From the NCBI GenBank assembly GCA_944372195.1, contig CALVYK010000001.1, positions 111,644-150,635 of the forward strand: a stretch of 38,992 bases of DNA, written 5' to 3'. Position numbers and translations under genes: made by a program. Positions 1 to 7,323 of this stretch are shown piece after piece; positions within the stretch are counted from its first letter, which is position 1, and each line of letters begins with the position of its first letter. The notes below the pieces were generated by a model. That model saw nothing but the letters and a program-made list of their open reading frames with translations, did not search any database and was not told the origin of the DNA. This stretch comes from an uncultured Bacilli bacterium (GTDB taxonomy: Bacteria; Bacillota_I; Bacilli_A; RF39; UBA660).

Positions 1-1
1 T

Positions 2-325
2 GCAAATGAACAATTTTCTCTTCCTGCAACAATTGGTAGTGCAATTATAACTTCTGTAACATATAATGATTTTTATTCATTAGTTAGTTATTTTATGGGA
101 TTCTTTAGTGTTTATGATGCTAATGTAATACCAATTATTGCTTTAGTTTTCCAAGCTATATATGGAATTGTTATGGTTATTGCTCCTACTAGTATTTTCT
201 TATTAGTTGGTTTATCTTATTTAGAAGTTTCATATAAAGATTGGGTAAAATATATTTGGAAATTTACACTTATCATGTTTGGTGTAACAGTAGTAATTTC
301 TGCTATTGCAACAATGTTATCTTAA
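2..325 (+). CDS. YfcC-family membrane carrier, C-terminal fragment (partial at window start)
   Basis: The reading frame is open from base 2, so the gene begins outside the window and only its last 107 residues are seen. The fragment is strongly hydrophobic, with three or so membrane helices. It contains a PTS-x-FLLVGL segment followed by VSYKDWVKYIWK. That pattern resembles the C-terminal end of YfcC/DcuC-like carriers, where a PTSG loop precedes a helix and a conserved V-x-Y-x-x-W-x-K stretch. The family is thought to move small organic or amino acids across the cytoplasmic membrane; the substrate cannot be read here. An internal ATG at 95 is not a likely start because homology-like sequence continues upstream. 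A terminator follows directly. The family call is from memory of the motif and is moderately secure. Confidence 0.6.
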   Translation, partial: ANEQFSLPATIGSAIITSVTYNDFYSLVSYFMGFFSVYDANVIPIIALVFQAIYGIVMVIAPTSIFLLVGLSYLEVSYKDWVKYIWKFTLIMFGVTVVISAIATMLS

Positions 326-349
326 AAACTGAATTAATTTCAGTTTTTT
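324..349 (+). terminator. Intrinsic terminator after the YfcC-like gene
   Basis: AAAAACTGAA pairs with TTCAGTTTTT across a short TTAAT loop, and the T run forms the tail. It overlaps the stop codon region of the carrier gene and sits just upstream of the ABC ATPase promoter. Confidence 0.8.
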
Positions 350-360
350 CTCATTTTTAA

Positions 361-369
361 TGGTATAAT
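361..369 (+). promoter_or_regulatory. Extended -10 of the ABC transporter operon
   Basis: TGGTATAAT is a perfect TGN-TATAAT extended -10. It starts 12 bases after the terminator T tract and 25 bases before the ATG at 386, which has AGGTGAT as ribosome binding site. No good -35 is visible. Confidence 0.65.
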
Positions 370-385
370 ATAAATAGGTGATAAT

Positions 386-1087
386 ATGGCATATATCGAA
401 GTTAAAAATATTAGTAAAACATATAAAATGGGTGAAGTTTCTATTAAAGCAATAGAAAATGTTTCTTTTGAAATAGAAAAAGGTGAATTAGTAGTTATTT
501 TAGGTCCATCAGGAGCAGGTAAAACAACTGTTTTAAATATCTTAGGTGGGATGGATACAACTGACAGTGGTAGTATTGTAATAGATGGAGAAGATATTGC
601 TAAATATAATAAAAAACAATTAACTAATTATCGTAGATATGATATTGGATTTGTTTTTCAATTTTATAATTTAGTAGGCAATTTAACCGCTTTAGAGAAT
701 GTTTCTTTAGCAAGTCAAATATGTAAAAATCCTAAAGATAGTGAAGCAACATTAAAAAGTGTCGGTTTAGAAGAACGAATAAATCATTTTCCAGCGCAAT
801 TATCGGGTGGAGAGCAACAAAGGGTTAGTATCGCTCGTGCCTTAGCTAAAAATCCTAAATTATTATTATGTGATGAACCTACTGGTGCATTAGATTCTAA
901 AACAGGTAAGCTAATATTGGAACTACTTCAAAAAACATGTCATGATTCTAATATGACAACAATTATAATTACCCATAATGCAGTAATTGCTGATATAGCT
1001 GACAAAGTAATTAAAATAAAAAATGGTACAGTACAAGATATTATTATTAATAAAAATCCTAAATTAGTTGAGGAGATCGATTGGTAA
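386..1087 (+). CDS. ABC transporter ATP-binding protein (LolD/MacB class)
   Basis: This 233-residue protein is the nucleotide-binding subunit that powers the permease encoded next to it. Visible motifs are Walker A GPSGAGKT at residues 40-47, the Q-loop region FVFQFYNL, the ABC signature LSGGEQQR near residue 139, Walker B LLLCDEPTGALD near 160-171, and the H-loop in IIITHN. The EPTGALD wording and the short single-domain length are typical of the LolD/MacB/SalX type, whose partners are FtsX-like permeases. Known members export lipoproteins, peptides or antibiotics, or transmit mechanical signals. The stop codon TAA overlaps the ATG of the permease gene by one base, so the two are translationally coupled. 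The start at 386 has AGGTGATAAT ahead of it. Confidence 0.93.
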   Translation: MAYIEVKNISKTYKMGEVSIKAIENVSFEIEKGELVVILGPSGAGKTTVLNILGGMDTTDSGSIVIDGEDIAKYNKKQLTNYRRYDIGFVFQFYNLVGNLTALENVSLASQICKNPKDSEATLKSVGLEERINHFPAQLSGGEQQRVSIARALAKNPKLLLCDEPTGALDSKTGKLILELLQKTCHDSNMTTIIITHNAVIADIADKVIKIKNGTVQDIIINKNPKLVEEIDW

Positions 1088-4000
1088 TGATATATAAAAA
1101 TAGTTTTAGAAAAATAAAAAAATCATTAGGGAGGTTTTTATCTTTAATATTTATTGTTATGCTAGGTAGTGCTTTTTTCTCTGGTATTAGAGAATCTGCT
1201 ACTGATATGATTAAAACAATGGATGAATATTATGATAAAACATCTTTAATGGATTATAAAATAGTAAGTACAATGGGATTAACTGAAGGTGATGTAGAGT
1301 CAATTAAAGCAATATCTTCTGATTTAATAGTTGTTCCATCTTATTCGTTTGATATTTTGTTAAATGGTAATGTAACAAGAATTCATGCTATTACAGAAGT
1401 TAATAAAGTTAATTTAGTAAGTGGTAAAATGCCTAATAGTGATGAATGTTTAGTAGAAGATGGTACTTATCAAATAGGGGATAAAATAGAAATTGTTAGT
1501 GATAATTTAAATGTTAAAGAATATACCGTTTCTGGTACGATTACAAGCTCATTATATATTTACAAATCAAAAGGTATTTCTACTATTGGTGATGGTAAAC
1601 TAGATACTTATATTTATATACCGATTGATAACTTTGATATTCCATATTATACTGAAATATATATAATTGATAAAAATAGCATCGATAAAACTTCGTATTT
1701 AGATGATTATAAAGAAGTTATTAATTCTTTAGATGGTAAATTAAAGGAATTAAAACCAATTAGGGAAACAATAAGATATGAAGAAATCTTAAAAGAAGCA
1801 ATGGATATTATTAATGAAGCTGAAGACAAATTAGTAAATGAAAAAGAAACTAATGGTAAAAAGTTAGAAGATGCTTTAAAAGAATTAGATGAAAATAAGA
1901 AAAAATTAGATAATTCATATAAAGAATGGGAAAATGGTAAAGATAAATTAAATGAAACTAACAAAGAAATGGAAAGGACATTTAATGATGCTAATAGTAA
2001 ATTAGATGAAGCTAAAAAAGAATATAGTGATACATTAAAAAAATATAATATAAAAGAAAATGAATTAGAATCTAATTTAAATTTATTAAATGAACAAATT
2101 ACAAACTTAAATAATTTATTAGATAATTTAGATCCTAGTAGTGAAGAATATATATCTTATAGTAATCAATTAAAAATACTAGAAGAAAATAAAAGCAATA
2201 TAGAATTATTAATAAATACAAAAGCTGAATTAGATAAGCAAGAAACAGAACTAAATAATAATATAGATTTATGGAATGAAGAATTTGAAAAACAAGTAAA
2301 CACTTTAAATGAAAATTATGAAAAATTAGAAAGTGCTAAACAAGAATTAGAAGATGGTTATAAGGAATATGAAGAAAATTATAACAAATATATTGAAGAA
2401 ATAACTAATGCTGAAAATGAAATAAATGACGCTAAAGAAGAATTGAATACTATTGAAAAACCGAAGTGGTACTTATTATCAAGAGAAGATAACAGTGGAT
2501 ATACTAATTTTTATGAAAGTGCTGTTAAAATAGATTCGATTGCTGCAGTTTTTCCAATATTCTTTATGTTAGTAGTATTTTTAATGAGTTTAAATACAAT
2601 GACAAGAATGATTGAAGAAGAACGAGGAGAAATAGGCACATATGTATCGTTAGGTATTAGTAAAATAAAAATTGTATCAAGTTATTTATTTTATGTTTTA
2701 ATAGCTACCTCTATTGGATTATCTATTGGTTTAACAATTGGATATGCTTATGTTCCTCATATTTTATATAGTGTATATAAAGCTAATTTTGTAATACCAC
2801 AATTAAAAACATATGCCGAATTAATACCTTGTGTTTCAATTATTTTAGTAACTATATCTTTGATGGTAATAGTAACTTTGCTAACTGTTTTAAAAGATTT
2901 TAAGTATGTTCCAGCTACTTTATTAAGACCAGAACCACCTAAAAATGGTAAAAAAGTTTTATTAGAAAGAATTAAATTTATTTGGAAAAGATTATCATTT
3001 ACTTGGAAGGTAACAATTAGAAATTTGTTTAGGTATAAAAAAAGAATCATTATGACTGTCTTAGGTATTTCTGGGTGTACTGCATTATTATTAACCGGTT
3101 TTGGTATAAGAGATAGTGTTAGTTCATTAGTAAATATTCAGTACGATAAAATACATGTCTATGATTCTATGCTTATCTTAAATGAAGAACAAACTACAAT
3201 TAATGAAGATATTGATAAAGTTTTAAATGATAATAATATAAATAATTTATTATATACTCATATGGAAACATTTACCTTTAATGCTGATAATAAAAATATT
3301 GATACATATTTATTAGCTTTTGATGATTTATCTTTAGTAGATAATTATATTAAAATAAATGATTTAAATGGTAATAAATTAGAAATTTCTGATAATGGTG
3401 TTATCATAACTTCGAAAATGGCAGAATTGTTAAATGCTGAAATTGGTAAATCAATTAGTATTAGAAATAGCGAAAATGAATTATTTATCTTAAAAGTAGA
3501 AGGTATATGTGAAAACTACGTTAATAGTTATATTTATATGAGTAGTAATTATTATAATAAAATATTTAATGAAATAACTTATAATACTATTATTGCTAAC
3601 GTAGATGAATCTTTAGCTACTACATTAATGGATACTGGATATTTCAGTAATATCCAATTTACAACCGATAGTTTAGATGTGTTTAATGATATTATAAGTG
3701 GCATGAATAATATTGTTTATTTAATTATCGTTTCATCAAGTTTATTAACTGTTATAGTTTTATATAACTTAACAACAATAAATATAAATGAAAGAAAAAG
3801 AGAGATAGCTACTTTAAAAGTATTAGGATTTAAAGATAAAGAAGTATCAACTTATGTTTATCGAGAAACTCTTATATTAACTTCAATTGGTATTTTAATT
3901 GGTTTGTTTTTAGGAGTTGTTTTAAATAATTTTGTCCTTACTATAGCTGAGACTGATGAAATATTATTTGTTAAAAATATTAATATATTAAGTTTTGTAT

Positions 4001-4104
4001 ATACATTCTTAATTATGATTTTCTTTACTATTTTAGTCCAAGCAATAACTCATTTTTCACTAAAAAAAATAGATATGATTGAATCATTAAAATCAGTTGA
4101 ATAG
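1087..4104 (+). CDS. FtsX-like ABC permease with large extracytoplasmic coiled-coil insert
   Basis: This is a 1005-residue membrane subunit partnered with the ATPase just upstream. TM1 lies near residues 15-37 and is followed by an extracytoplasmic domain. A region of about 225 residues (about 231-456) is rich in E, K, N and L in heptad-like order and should be a long coiled coil. Three TM helices follow around 484-600 as a first FtsX unit. A second unit has a TM near 652, an extracytoplasmic domain, and three TMs near 876, 931 and 967. Two FtsX units in one chain are common in Firmicute peptide or antibiotic transporters; the long coiled coil is the distinctive part. The start is uncertain: ATG 1087 overlaps the previous stop in TAATG, while TTG 1081 is closer to AGGAG at 1071-1075. 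ATG was chosen. Substrate unknown. Confidence 0.9.
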   Translation: MIYKNSFRKIKKSLGRFLSLIFIVMLGSAFFSGIRESATDMIKTMDEYYDKTSLMDYKIVSTMGLTEGDVESIKAISSDLIVVPSYSFDILLNGNVTRIHAITEVNKVNLVSGKMPNSDECLVEDGTYQIGDKIEIVSDNLNVKEYTVSGTITSSLYIYKSKGISTIGDGKLDTYIYIPIDNFDIPYYTEIYIIDKNSIDKTSYLDDYKEVINSLDGKLKELKPIRETIRYEEILKEAMDIINEAEDKLVNEKETNGKKLEDALKELDENKKKLDNSYKEWENGKDKLNETNKEMERTFNDANSKLDEAKKEYSDTLKKYNIKENELESNLNLLNEQITNLNNLLDNLDPSSEEYISYSNQLKILEENKSNIELLINTKAELDKQETELNNNIDLWNEEFEKQVNTLNENYEKLESAKQELEDGYKEYEENYNKYIEEITNAENEINDAKEELNTIEKPKWYLLSREDNSGYTNFYESAVKIDSIAAVFPIFFMLVVFLMSLNTMTRMIEEERGEIGTYVSLGISKIKIVSSYLFYVLIATSIGLSIGLTIGYAYVPHILYSVYKANFVIPQLKTYAELIPCVSIILVTISLMVIVTLLTVLKDFKYVPATLLRPEPPKNGKKVLLERIKFIWKRLSFTWKVTIRNLFRYKKRIIMTVLGISGCTALLLTGFGIRDSVSSLVNIQYDKIHVYDSMLILNEEQTTINEDIDKVLNDNNINNLLYTHMETFTFNADNKNIDTYLLAFDDLSLVDNYIKINDLNGNKLEISDNGVIITSKMAELLNAEIGKSISIRNSENELFILKVEGICENYVNSYIYMSSNYYNKIFNEITYNTIIANVDESLATTLMDTGYFSNIQFTTDSLDVFNDIISGMNNIVYLIIVSSSLLTVIVLYNLTTININERKREIATLKVLGFKDKEVSTYVYRETLILTSIGILIGLFLGVVLNNFVLTIAETDEILFVKNINILSFVYTFLIMIFFTILVQAITHFSLKKIDMIESLKSVE

Positions 4105-4128
4105 AAGATTGTTTAAATCTTCTTTTTT
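4103..4128 (+). terminator. Intrinsic terminator of the ABC operon
   Basis: AGAAGATT pairs with AATCTTCT around a GTTTA loop, followed by a T run. It starts at the stop codon of the permease gene. Confidence 0.85.
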
Positions 4129-4129
4129 G

Positions 4130-4138
4130 TGATATAAT
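4130..4138 (+). promoter_or_regulatory. Extended -10 for the 4161 gene
   Basis: TGATATAAT begins two bases after the T tract of the preceding terminator. The ATG at 4161 follows with AAAGGAG as ribosome binding site. Confidence 0.65.
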
Positions 4139-4160
4139 AGCTAGACAAAGGAGAATATTT

Positions 4161-4667
4161 ATGCAAATTGAAATTTTGAATCAAATTACTAAAGTAGAAG
4201 ACTATAAATGGTTTGAAAAGATAATACCTGAGATAGAAGTCATTTTTAAAAGACTTGGTATAAATATTAATAATAAATATTTGTATTATGAAAGAAAGAA
4301 GAATGGTACTAGTTTATTAGCAATTCAATTATTAAATGGAAATAAAAATGATATATCAAATTATATGATTTTTGGTTGTAGTACATTTATAAGTAGTGGG
4401 ATTGCAAACAAAAATGTATGTTGTGATGTTTACTTACATGCTGATGCTAAGTCAGGAAATTACGCTCAAAATATACTTAATATAATGTCAAAACAAATTA
4501 TTGAATTTTTTGAATATATTGAGAATGATTTATGTATAAAAAATGAATTAACTAAAGAGATATCTTTTTTAATTTCGCTTAATCAAGTGAAAACAACTAG
4601 TTTTGGTGATGAACGAAATAATATAAAAGCGAAATTATTAAGTATTTTTAGAAAAAAATTAATGTAA
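4161..4667 (+). CDS. Hypothetical protein, 168 aa
   Basis: I do not recognise this protein. It is probably soluble: no signal peptide or membrane segment is evident. It has a mixed alpha/beta-looking sequence, an aromatic-rich N-terminal part and a lysine-rich C-terminal end. Cysteines occur in FGCS and in the pair NVCCDVY, but not in a recognisable metal motif. It has its own promoter and a clear AAAGGAG ribosome binding site and codes like its neighbours, so it is a real gene. It stands alone between the ABC operon and a convergent small membrane protein gene whose stop lies only 3 bases away. Confidence 0.8.
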   Translation: MQIEILNQITKVEDYKWFEKIIPEIEVIFKRLGININNKYLYYERKKNGTSLLAIQLLNGNKNDISNYMIFGCSTFISSGIANKNVCCDVYLHADAKSGNYAQNILNIMSKQIIEFFEYIENDLCIKNELTKEISFLISLNQVKTTSFGDERNNIKAKLLSIFRKKLM

Positions 4668-4670
4668 TAT

Positions 4671-4931
4671 TTATTTAATAAATGGTTTAATTAATAAATA
4701 TAAAAGCAATAATACTATTGATATTAATAATACTGGCAAAAGAATATATTCATTTTTAAATAAGATTATAATTAAACAAATTAATCCCATAATAATAAAA
4801 CTTAACGAAAGACAATATAAAATAATATAAGGTATTTTTTTAGTTAAGTTTTTCTTTTTATCAAATGCTTTATCATATACTAATTCAATAATCATATTTA
4901 TTATAATTTCTAATCCTTCAAATAATTCCAT
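4671..4931 (-). CDS. Small two-TM membrane protein, 86 aa
   Basis: The protein begins with an amphipathic region, followed by a KKK-rich turn and two strong hydrophobic segments at about residues 34-58 and 63-83. It has no recognised family. The start ATG (complement of 4929-4931) is preceded by AAGGAG at a good distance, so the start is secure. It is divergent from the ferredoxin-like gene, and the short shared intergenic region is almost one single palindrome (see 4944-4985), suggesting shared control. It converges on the 4161 gene with no clear terminator between them. Confidence 0.75.
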   Translation of the reverse strand: MELFEGLEIIINMIIELVYDKAFDKKKNLTKKIPYIILYCLSLSFIIMGLICLIIILFKNEYILLPVLLISIVLLLLYLLIKPFIK

Positions 4932-4943
4932 AATTTCTCCTTG

Positions 4944-4985
4944 CTTAATCTTTAAATATATTATATAATATTTTTAAAGATTAAG
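4944..4985. repeat. 42-bp near-perfect palindrome between divergent genes, carrying mirror-image -10 boxes
   Basis: Base 4944 pairs with 4985 and so on inwards: 20 of 21 positions are complementary, with only 4957/4972 mismatched. The outer arms read CTTAATCTTT and AAAGATTAAG. The centre holds TATAAT at 4964-4969 on the plus strand and the mirror TATAAT (complement of 4960-4965) on the minus strand. It covers nearly the whole space between the two ribosome binding sites, so it is best read as a divergent promoter with overlapping operator symmetry. Confidence 0.75.
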
Positions 4986-4995
4986 GTGGTATAAA

Positions 4996-5190
4996 ATGAA
5001 AAAGTTAAAAGTAATTGTTGAAAGATGCCCACAAAATCATAAATGCCCAGCGGTTAAAGTATGTCCTGTTAATGCTTTGTCACAAACAGATTTTAATGCT
5101 CCTACAGTTGATTACGACAAATGTATAAAGTGTGGTAAATGTTCAAATTTTTGTCCTAAGAAAGCATTAGTATTGGAGGATATAAAATGA
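4996..5190 (+). CDS. Ferredoxin-like 4Fe-4S protein, 64 aa
   Basis: A small iron-sulfur protein, presumably a cytoplasmic electron carrier. The second half carries a textbook C-x2-C-x2-C-x3-CP motif at Cys43, 46, 49 and 53. The first half has Cys11, Cys17 and Cys23 with spacing C-x5-C-x5-CP, which is not the standard C-x2-C-x2-C. It can therefore certainly build one 4Fe-4S cluster (Cys43, 46, 49 plus Cys23 by the usual ferredoxin wiring), and a second cluster would use unusual ligands. Similar small proteins with the CPQNHxCP opening are known as uncharacterised clostridial ferredoxins. Its stop overlaps the next start in ATGA, so it is coupled to the deoxyribosyltransferase-like gene. The ribosome binding site AAGGTGG lies at the edge of the upstream palindrome. 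Confidence 0.85.
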   Translation: MKKLKVIVERCPQNHKCPAVKVCPVNALSQTDFNAPTVDYDKCIKCGKCSNFCPKKALVLEDIK

Positions 5191-5669
5191 TAGTAAATTA
5201 TCCTGATCAAGAAATTATAAAAGGTGAAAAATCTATTTTTTTAGCTGGCCCAACCCCACGAGGAAAAGATATTATTTCATGGAGAAATGAAGCAATTAAA
5301 ATATTGGAAAGTTTAGGATTTGGTGGTTTAGTGTATGTTCTAGAATATTCTAATTGGAAACCTAAAGATAGTTATGTTGATTAAGCAATGTGGGAAAGAA
5401 TTGGATTAACTAATGCTAGTGTAATTGCTTTTTGGATACCTAGGCATCTGCCTGATATGCCTGCTTTTACAACAAATGTCGAATTTGGTTATTGGTTACA
5501 TACTGGTAAAGTTGTTTATGGTAGACCAAATGATGCTGAAAAAATAAAATATTTAGATTGGTTATATAAATTAGATTATGATGAAGAACCAATCGTTTCT
5601 TTAGAAGAGTTATTAAATATAAGTGTTAAAAAAATTACTGTTAAAGATAAAACTTATAAGAAATTTTAA
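5187..5669 (+). pseudogene. Nucleoside 2-deoxyribosyltransferase-like gene interrupted by one in-frame TAA
   Basis: Two adjacent open frames are in the same phase. Bases 5187-5384 encode an N-terminal half with the FLAGPTPRG substrate loop; bases 5388-5669 encode the C-terminal half with IAFWIPRH and the TTNVEFGYW segment that carries the family's catalytic-type Glu. Only TAA at 5382-5384 separates them. In relatives this position is usually followed by a W-E pair and is often Gln, so one C-to-T change (CAA to TAA) explains the break; this reading is from memory of the family. An ATG occurs 3 bases after the stop, so restart is conceivable, but no ribosome binding site precedes it. The family cleaves or transfers deoxyribose between nucleobases. 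It may be a recent pseudogene, a split gene, or a sequence error. Confidence 0.75.
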
Positions 5670-5735
5670 TATTTTATTTATAATAAAATATATAATATAT
5701 GTTGAAAATGTGATATACTAATTATAGGTGATGAT

Positions 5736-6500
5736 ATGAAAGATGTTAATATATTAAAAAACAATGGTGTTAATGTTGAAAAAAGTTTGGAATTATTTGG
5801 TGATATGGCAACATATGACGAAACATTAGAAACATTTTTAAATGAAATTGATGAGAAAATAACTAATATTAAAAAATATAAAGAAATTGCAGATATGGCT
5901 AATTATGCTATTTTAGTACATTCATTAAAAAGCGATGCTAAATATTTTGGCTTTGATAAATTGGCAGAACTTGCTTATAATCATGAATTAGAAAGTAAAG
6001 CAAATCATATTTATTATATTTATGATCATTTCGATGAATTAATGGATGAATTAGATAGAATACTAAATATAGTAAGACAATACTTAGGTAAAGAAACTAT
6101 AAAAAAAGAAGAAGTAAATGTTGTTAAAGATAAAACAATTTTAGTAGTTGATGATTCAGAAGTTATAAGTACTTTTATTAATAAATTATTTAATAATGAA
6201 TATAATGTTATTTTAGCTAAAGATGGAATGGAAGCAATAAATAATTTAGATAATGAGTCAATAGTTGGTATGTTACTAGATTTAAATATGCCAAACGTTA
6301 ATGGATTTGTTGTGTTAGAATATATGAGTAAAAATAATTTATTTGATAAAATACCTGTATCTATCATAACCGGAGTAGGTAATGATGATATTGTTAAAAA
6401 AACATTTGAATATCCTATAGTTGATGTGTTAAGAAAACCATTTAATGAAAGAGATATTAGAAATGTAGTCGAAAAAACAATTAAAACTAACAAAAGTTAG
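5736..6500 (+). CDS. Hpt-receiver two-domain phosphorelay protein
   Basis: The 254-residue protein joins a histidine phosphotransfer domain (about residues 1-118) to a response-regulator receiver domain (about 132-250). The Hpt phospho-accepting His is His62 in VHSLKSDAKYFG, which matches the H-x-x-K-(S/G) pattern of Hpt helices. The receiver has the acidic pair Asp139-Asp140, phospho-acceptor Asp182 in LLDLNMPNVNG, the switch Thr in SIITG, and the conserved Lys in LRKPF. There is no DNA-binding or enzymatic output domain, and no sensor kinase is encoded in this window. Phosphate could pass within the chain, or the protein could shuttle phosphate between partners elsewhere. It is monocistronic, with a strong terminator. 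Start ATG follows AGGTGATGAT. Confidence 0.9.
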   Translation: MKDVNILKNNGVNVEKSLELFGDMATYDETLETFLNEIDEKITNIKKYKEIADMANYAILVHSLKSDAKYFGFDKLAELAYNHELESKANHIYYIYDHFDELMDELDRILNIVRQYLGKETIKKEEVNVVKDKTILVVDDSEVISTFINKLFNNEYNVILAKDGMEAINNLDNESIVGMLLDLNMPNVNGFVVLEYMSKNNLFDKIPVSIITGVGNDDIVKKTFEYPIVDVLRKPFNERDIRNVVEKTIKTNKS

Positions 6501-6508
6501 TTTTTTTT
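6483..6508 (+). terminator. Intrinsic terminator of the Hpt-receiver gene
   Basis: AAAACTAAC and GTTAGTTTT form a stem over an AAAA loop, followed by T residues. The stem lies within the last codons of the gene. Confidence 0.85.
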
Positions 6509-6518
6509 AATAAATATA

Positions 6519-6547
6519 TTGACAAATGTCAAAATGACGCATATAAT
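6519..6547 (+). promoter_or_regulatory. Consensus sigma-A promoter of the NUDIX regulator gene
   Basis: TTGACA at 6519-6524 and TATAAT at 6542-6547 with exactly 17 bases between, a perfect match. A GTCA-type operator lies inside the spacer and touches the -10, so binding there should repress transcription. Confidence 0.9.
6528..6543. promoter_or_regulatory. Putative NUDIX-regulator operator A
   Basis: GTCAAAATGACGCATA contains the inverted half-sites GTCA and TGAC. It overlaps the spacer and -10 of the regulator's own promoter. Two similar sequences lie before the next gene at 7257 and 7298. No other cluster of this motif was noticed in the window. Confidence 0.6.
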
Positions 6548-6564
6548 GTAATTGAGGTGATAAA

Positions 6565-7233
6565 ATGGAAGTAAAAAATCCACTATATCAAAATCAAGGA
6601 ATACACGTTATTGCTTCAATATTTACAGTTGAAAAAGGAATTGTCAAAGTATTATTAATAAGAAGAACTAACGAACCTTTTAAAGATAGGTGGGCTTTAC
6701 CAGGTGGAGCATTATATAATAATGAAAATATTATAGATGGATTAAATAGAGAGTTAAAAGAGAAAACAGGAATAACTAATATTAATTTAGAGTTATGTAA
6801 TGTTTTTGGTGATGTCAATCGTTCAAAACTAATGCGAATGGTAGGGATATCTTATTTAGGTGTAATTGATAGTGAAAGAGTAGGGATATTAAGAAAAACA
6901 CAAAAAACATCTGATGCGGATTGGTTTACAATTAATAATATTCCCAATTTAGCTTACGATCATAATGAAATAATAAAAGCTAGTTTAGAAAAATTAAAAT
7001 CTAGTATTTTAAATAGTGATATTTTAAAAACATTATTTCCTAATGGCTTTACAATTCCAGAACTACAAAAAACTTATGAAGCAATTTTAAATAAGACTTT
7101 TGATAGAAGAAATTTTAGACGAAAACTATTAAATCTAGATCTTATTTATGATACAAATAAAGAAATAAATTTTGAAGGTAAAAAGAAAGCAAAATTATAC
7201 AAATTTAAAGAAAATAATAAAAATGTCTTTTAA
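6565..7233 (+). CDS. NUDIX-domain transcriptional regulator, NrtR type
   Basis: The 222-residue protein has an N-terminal NUDIX fold (residues about 10-140) and a C-terminal winged-helix region (about 150-222). The latter includes FTIPELQKTYEAIL and the FDRRNFRRKLL segment characteristic of NrtR-type regulators. In the NUDIX box the usual R-E-x-x-E-E is RELKEK, so one catalytic acid is replaced by Lys. Loss of hydrolysis with retained ligand sensing is typical of this regulator group, which senses ADP-ribose or related NAD or sugar metabolites. Its promoter is full consensus with an operator-like palindrome in it, indicating autoregulation. The same motif occurs twice before the downstream phosphatase/AAA-CYTH pair, so that pair is the likely target. 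The effector is not known from sequence. Confidence 0.9.
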   Translation: MEVKNPLYQNQGIHVIASIFTVEKGIVKVLLIRRTNEPFKDRWALPGGALYNNENIIDGLNRELKEKTGITNINLELCNVFGDVNRSKLMRMVGISYLGVIDSERVGILRKTQKTSDADWFTINNIPNLAYDHNEIIKASLEKLKSSILNSDILKTLFPNGFTIPELQKTYEAILNKTFDRRNFRRKLLNLDLIYDTNKEINFEGKKKAKLYKFKENNKNVF

Positions 7234-7243
7234 TACATTTTTT
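7219..7243 (+). terminator. Weak intrinsic terminator after the NUDIX regulator gene
   Basis: AAAATGT and ACATTTT can pair over an 8-base loop, with two further T. The stem is short and A/T-rich. The same ACATTTT could instead pair with AAAATGT at 7274-7280, enclosing operator B. Confidence 0.4.
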
Positions 7244-7256
7244 AAGGAAGTTAAAT

Positions 7257-7272
7257 GCGTCATAATAACGTT
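7257..7272. promoter_or_regulatory. Putative NUDIX-regulator operator B
   Basis: GCGTCATAATAACGTT. Its start, ATGCGTCAT, equals the reverse complement of one arm of operator A over nine bases. It lies about 20 bases upstream of the likely -10 of the phosphatase operon and inside a 10-bp inverted repeat (AATACATTTT at 7232-7241, AAAATGTATT at 7274-7283). Confidence 0.5.
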
Positions 7273-7297
7273 TAAAATGTATTAAATATTATAAAGA

Positions 7298-7313
7298 GTC
7301 AAAAGGACGTTAT
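7298..7313. promoter_or_regulatory. Putative NUDIX-regulator operator C
   Basis: GTCAAAAGGACGTTAT matches operator A at 11 of its first 12 positions. It lies between the A/T-rich -10-like sequence (TATTATAAA, 7287-7295) and the ribosome binding site AGGAGG at 7314-7319, the usual position for a repressor site. Confidence 0.55.
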
Positions 7314-7323
7314 AGGAGGTAAA

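Noticed and set aside
1081-1086. TTG start for the coiled-coil permease
   Set aside because: It is possible by spacing from AGGAG, but the TAATG overlap with ATG 1087 is the simpler start; kept as an uncertainty in the feature.
5382-5384. Stop-codon reassignment as the explanation of the in-frame TAA
   Set aside because: TAA is the normal stop of most genes in the window, so general read-through is not credible.
6026-6493. 155-aa frame on the minus strand across the Hpt-receiver gene
   Set aside because: It is the antisense of a well-supported gene with clear motifs; no ribosome binding site or promoter.
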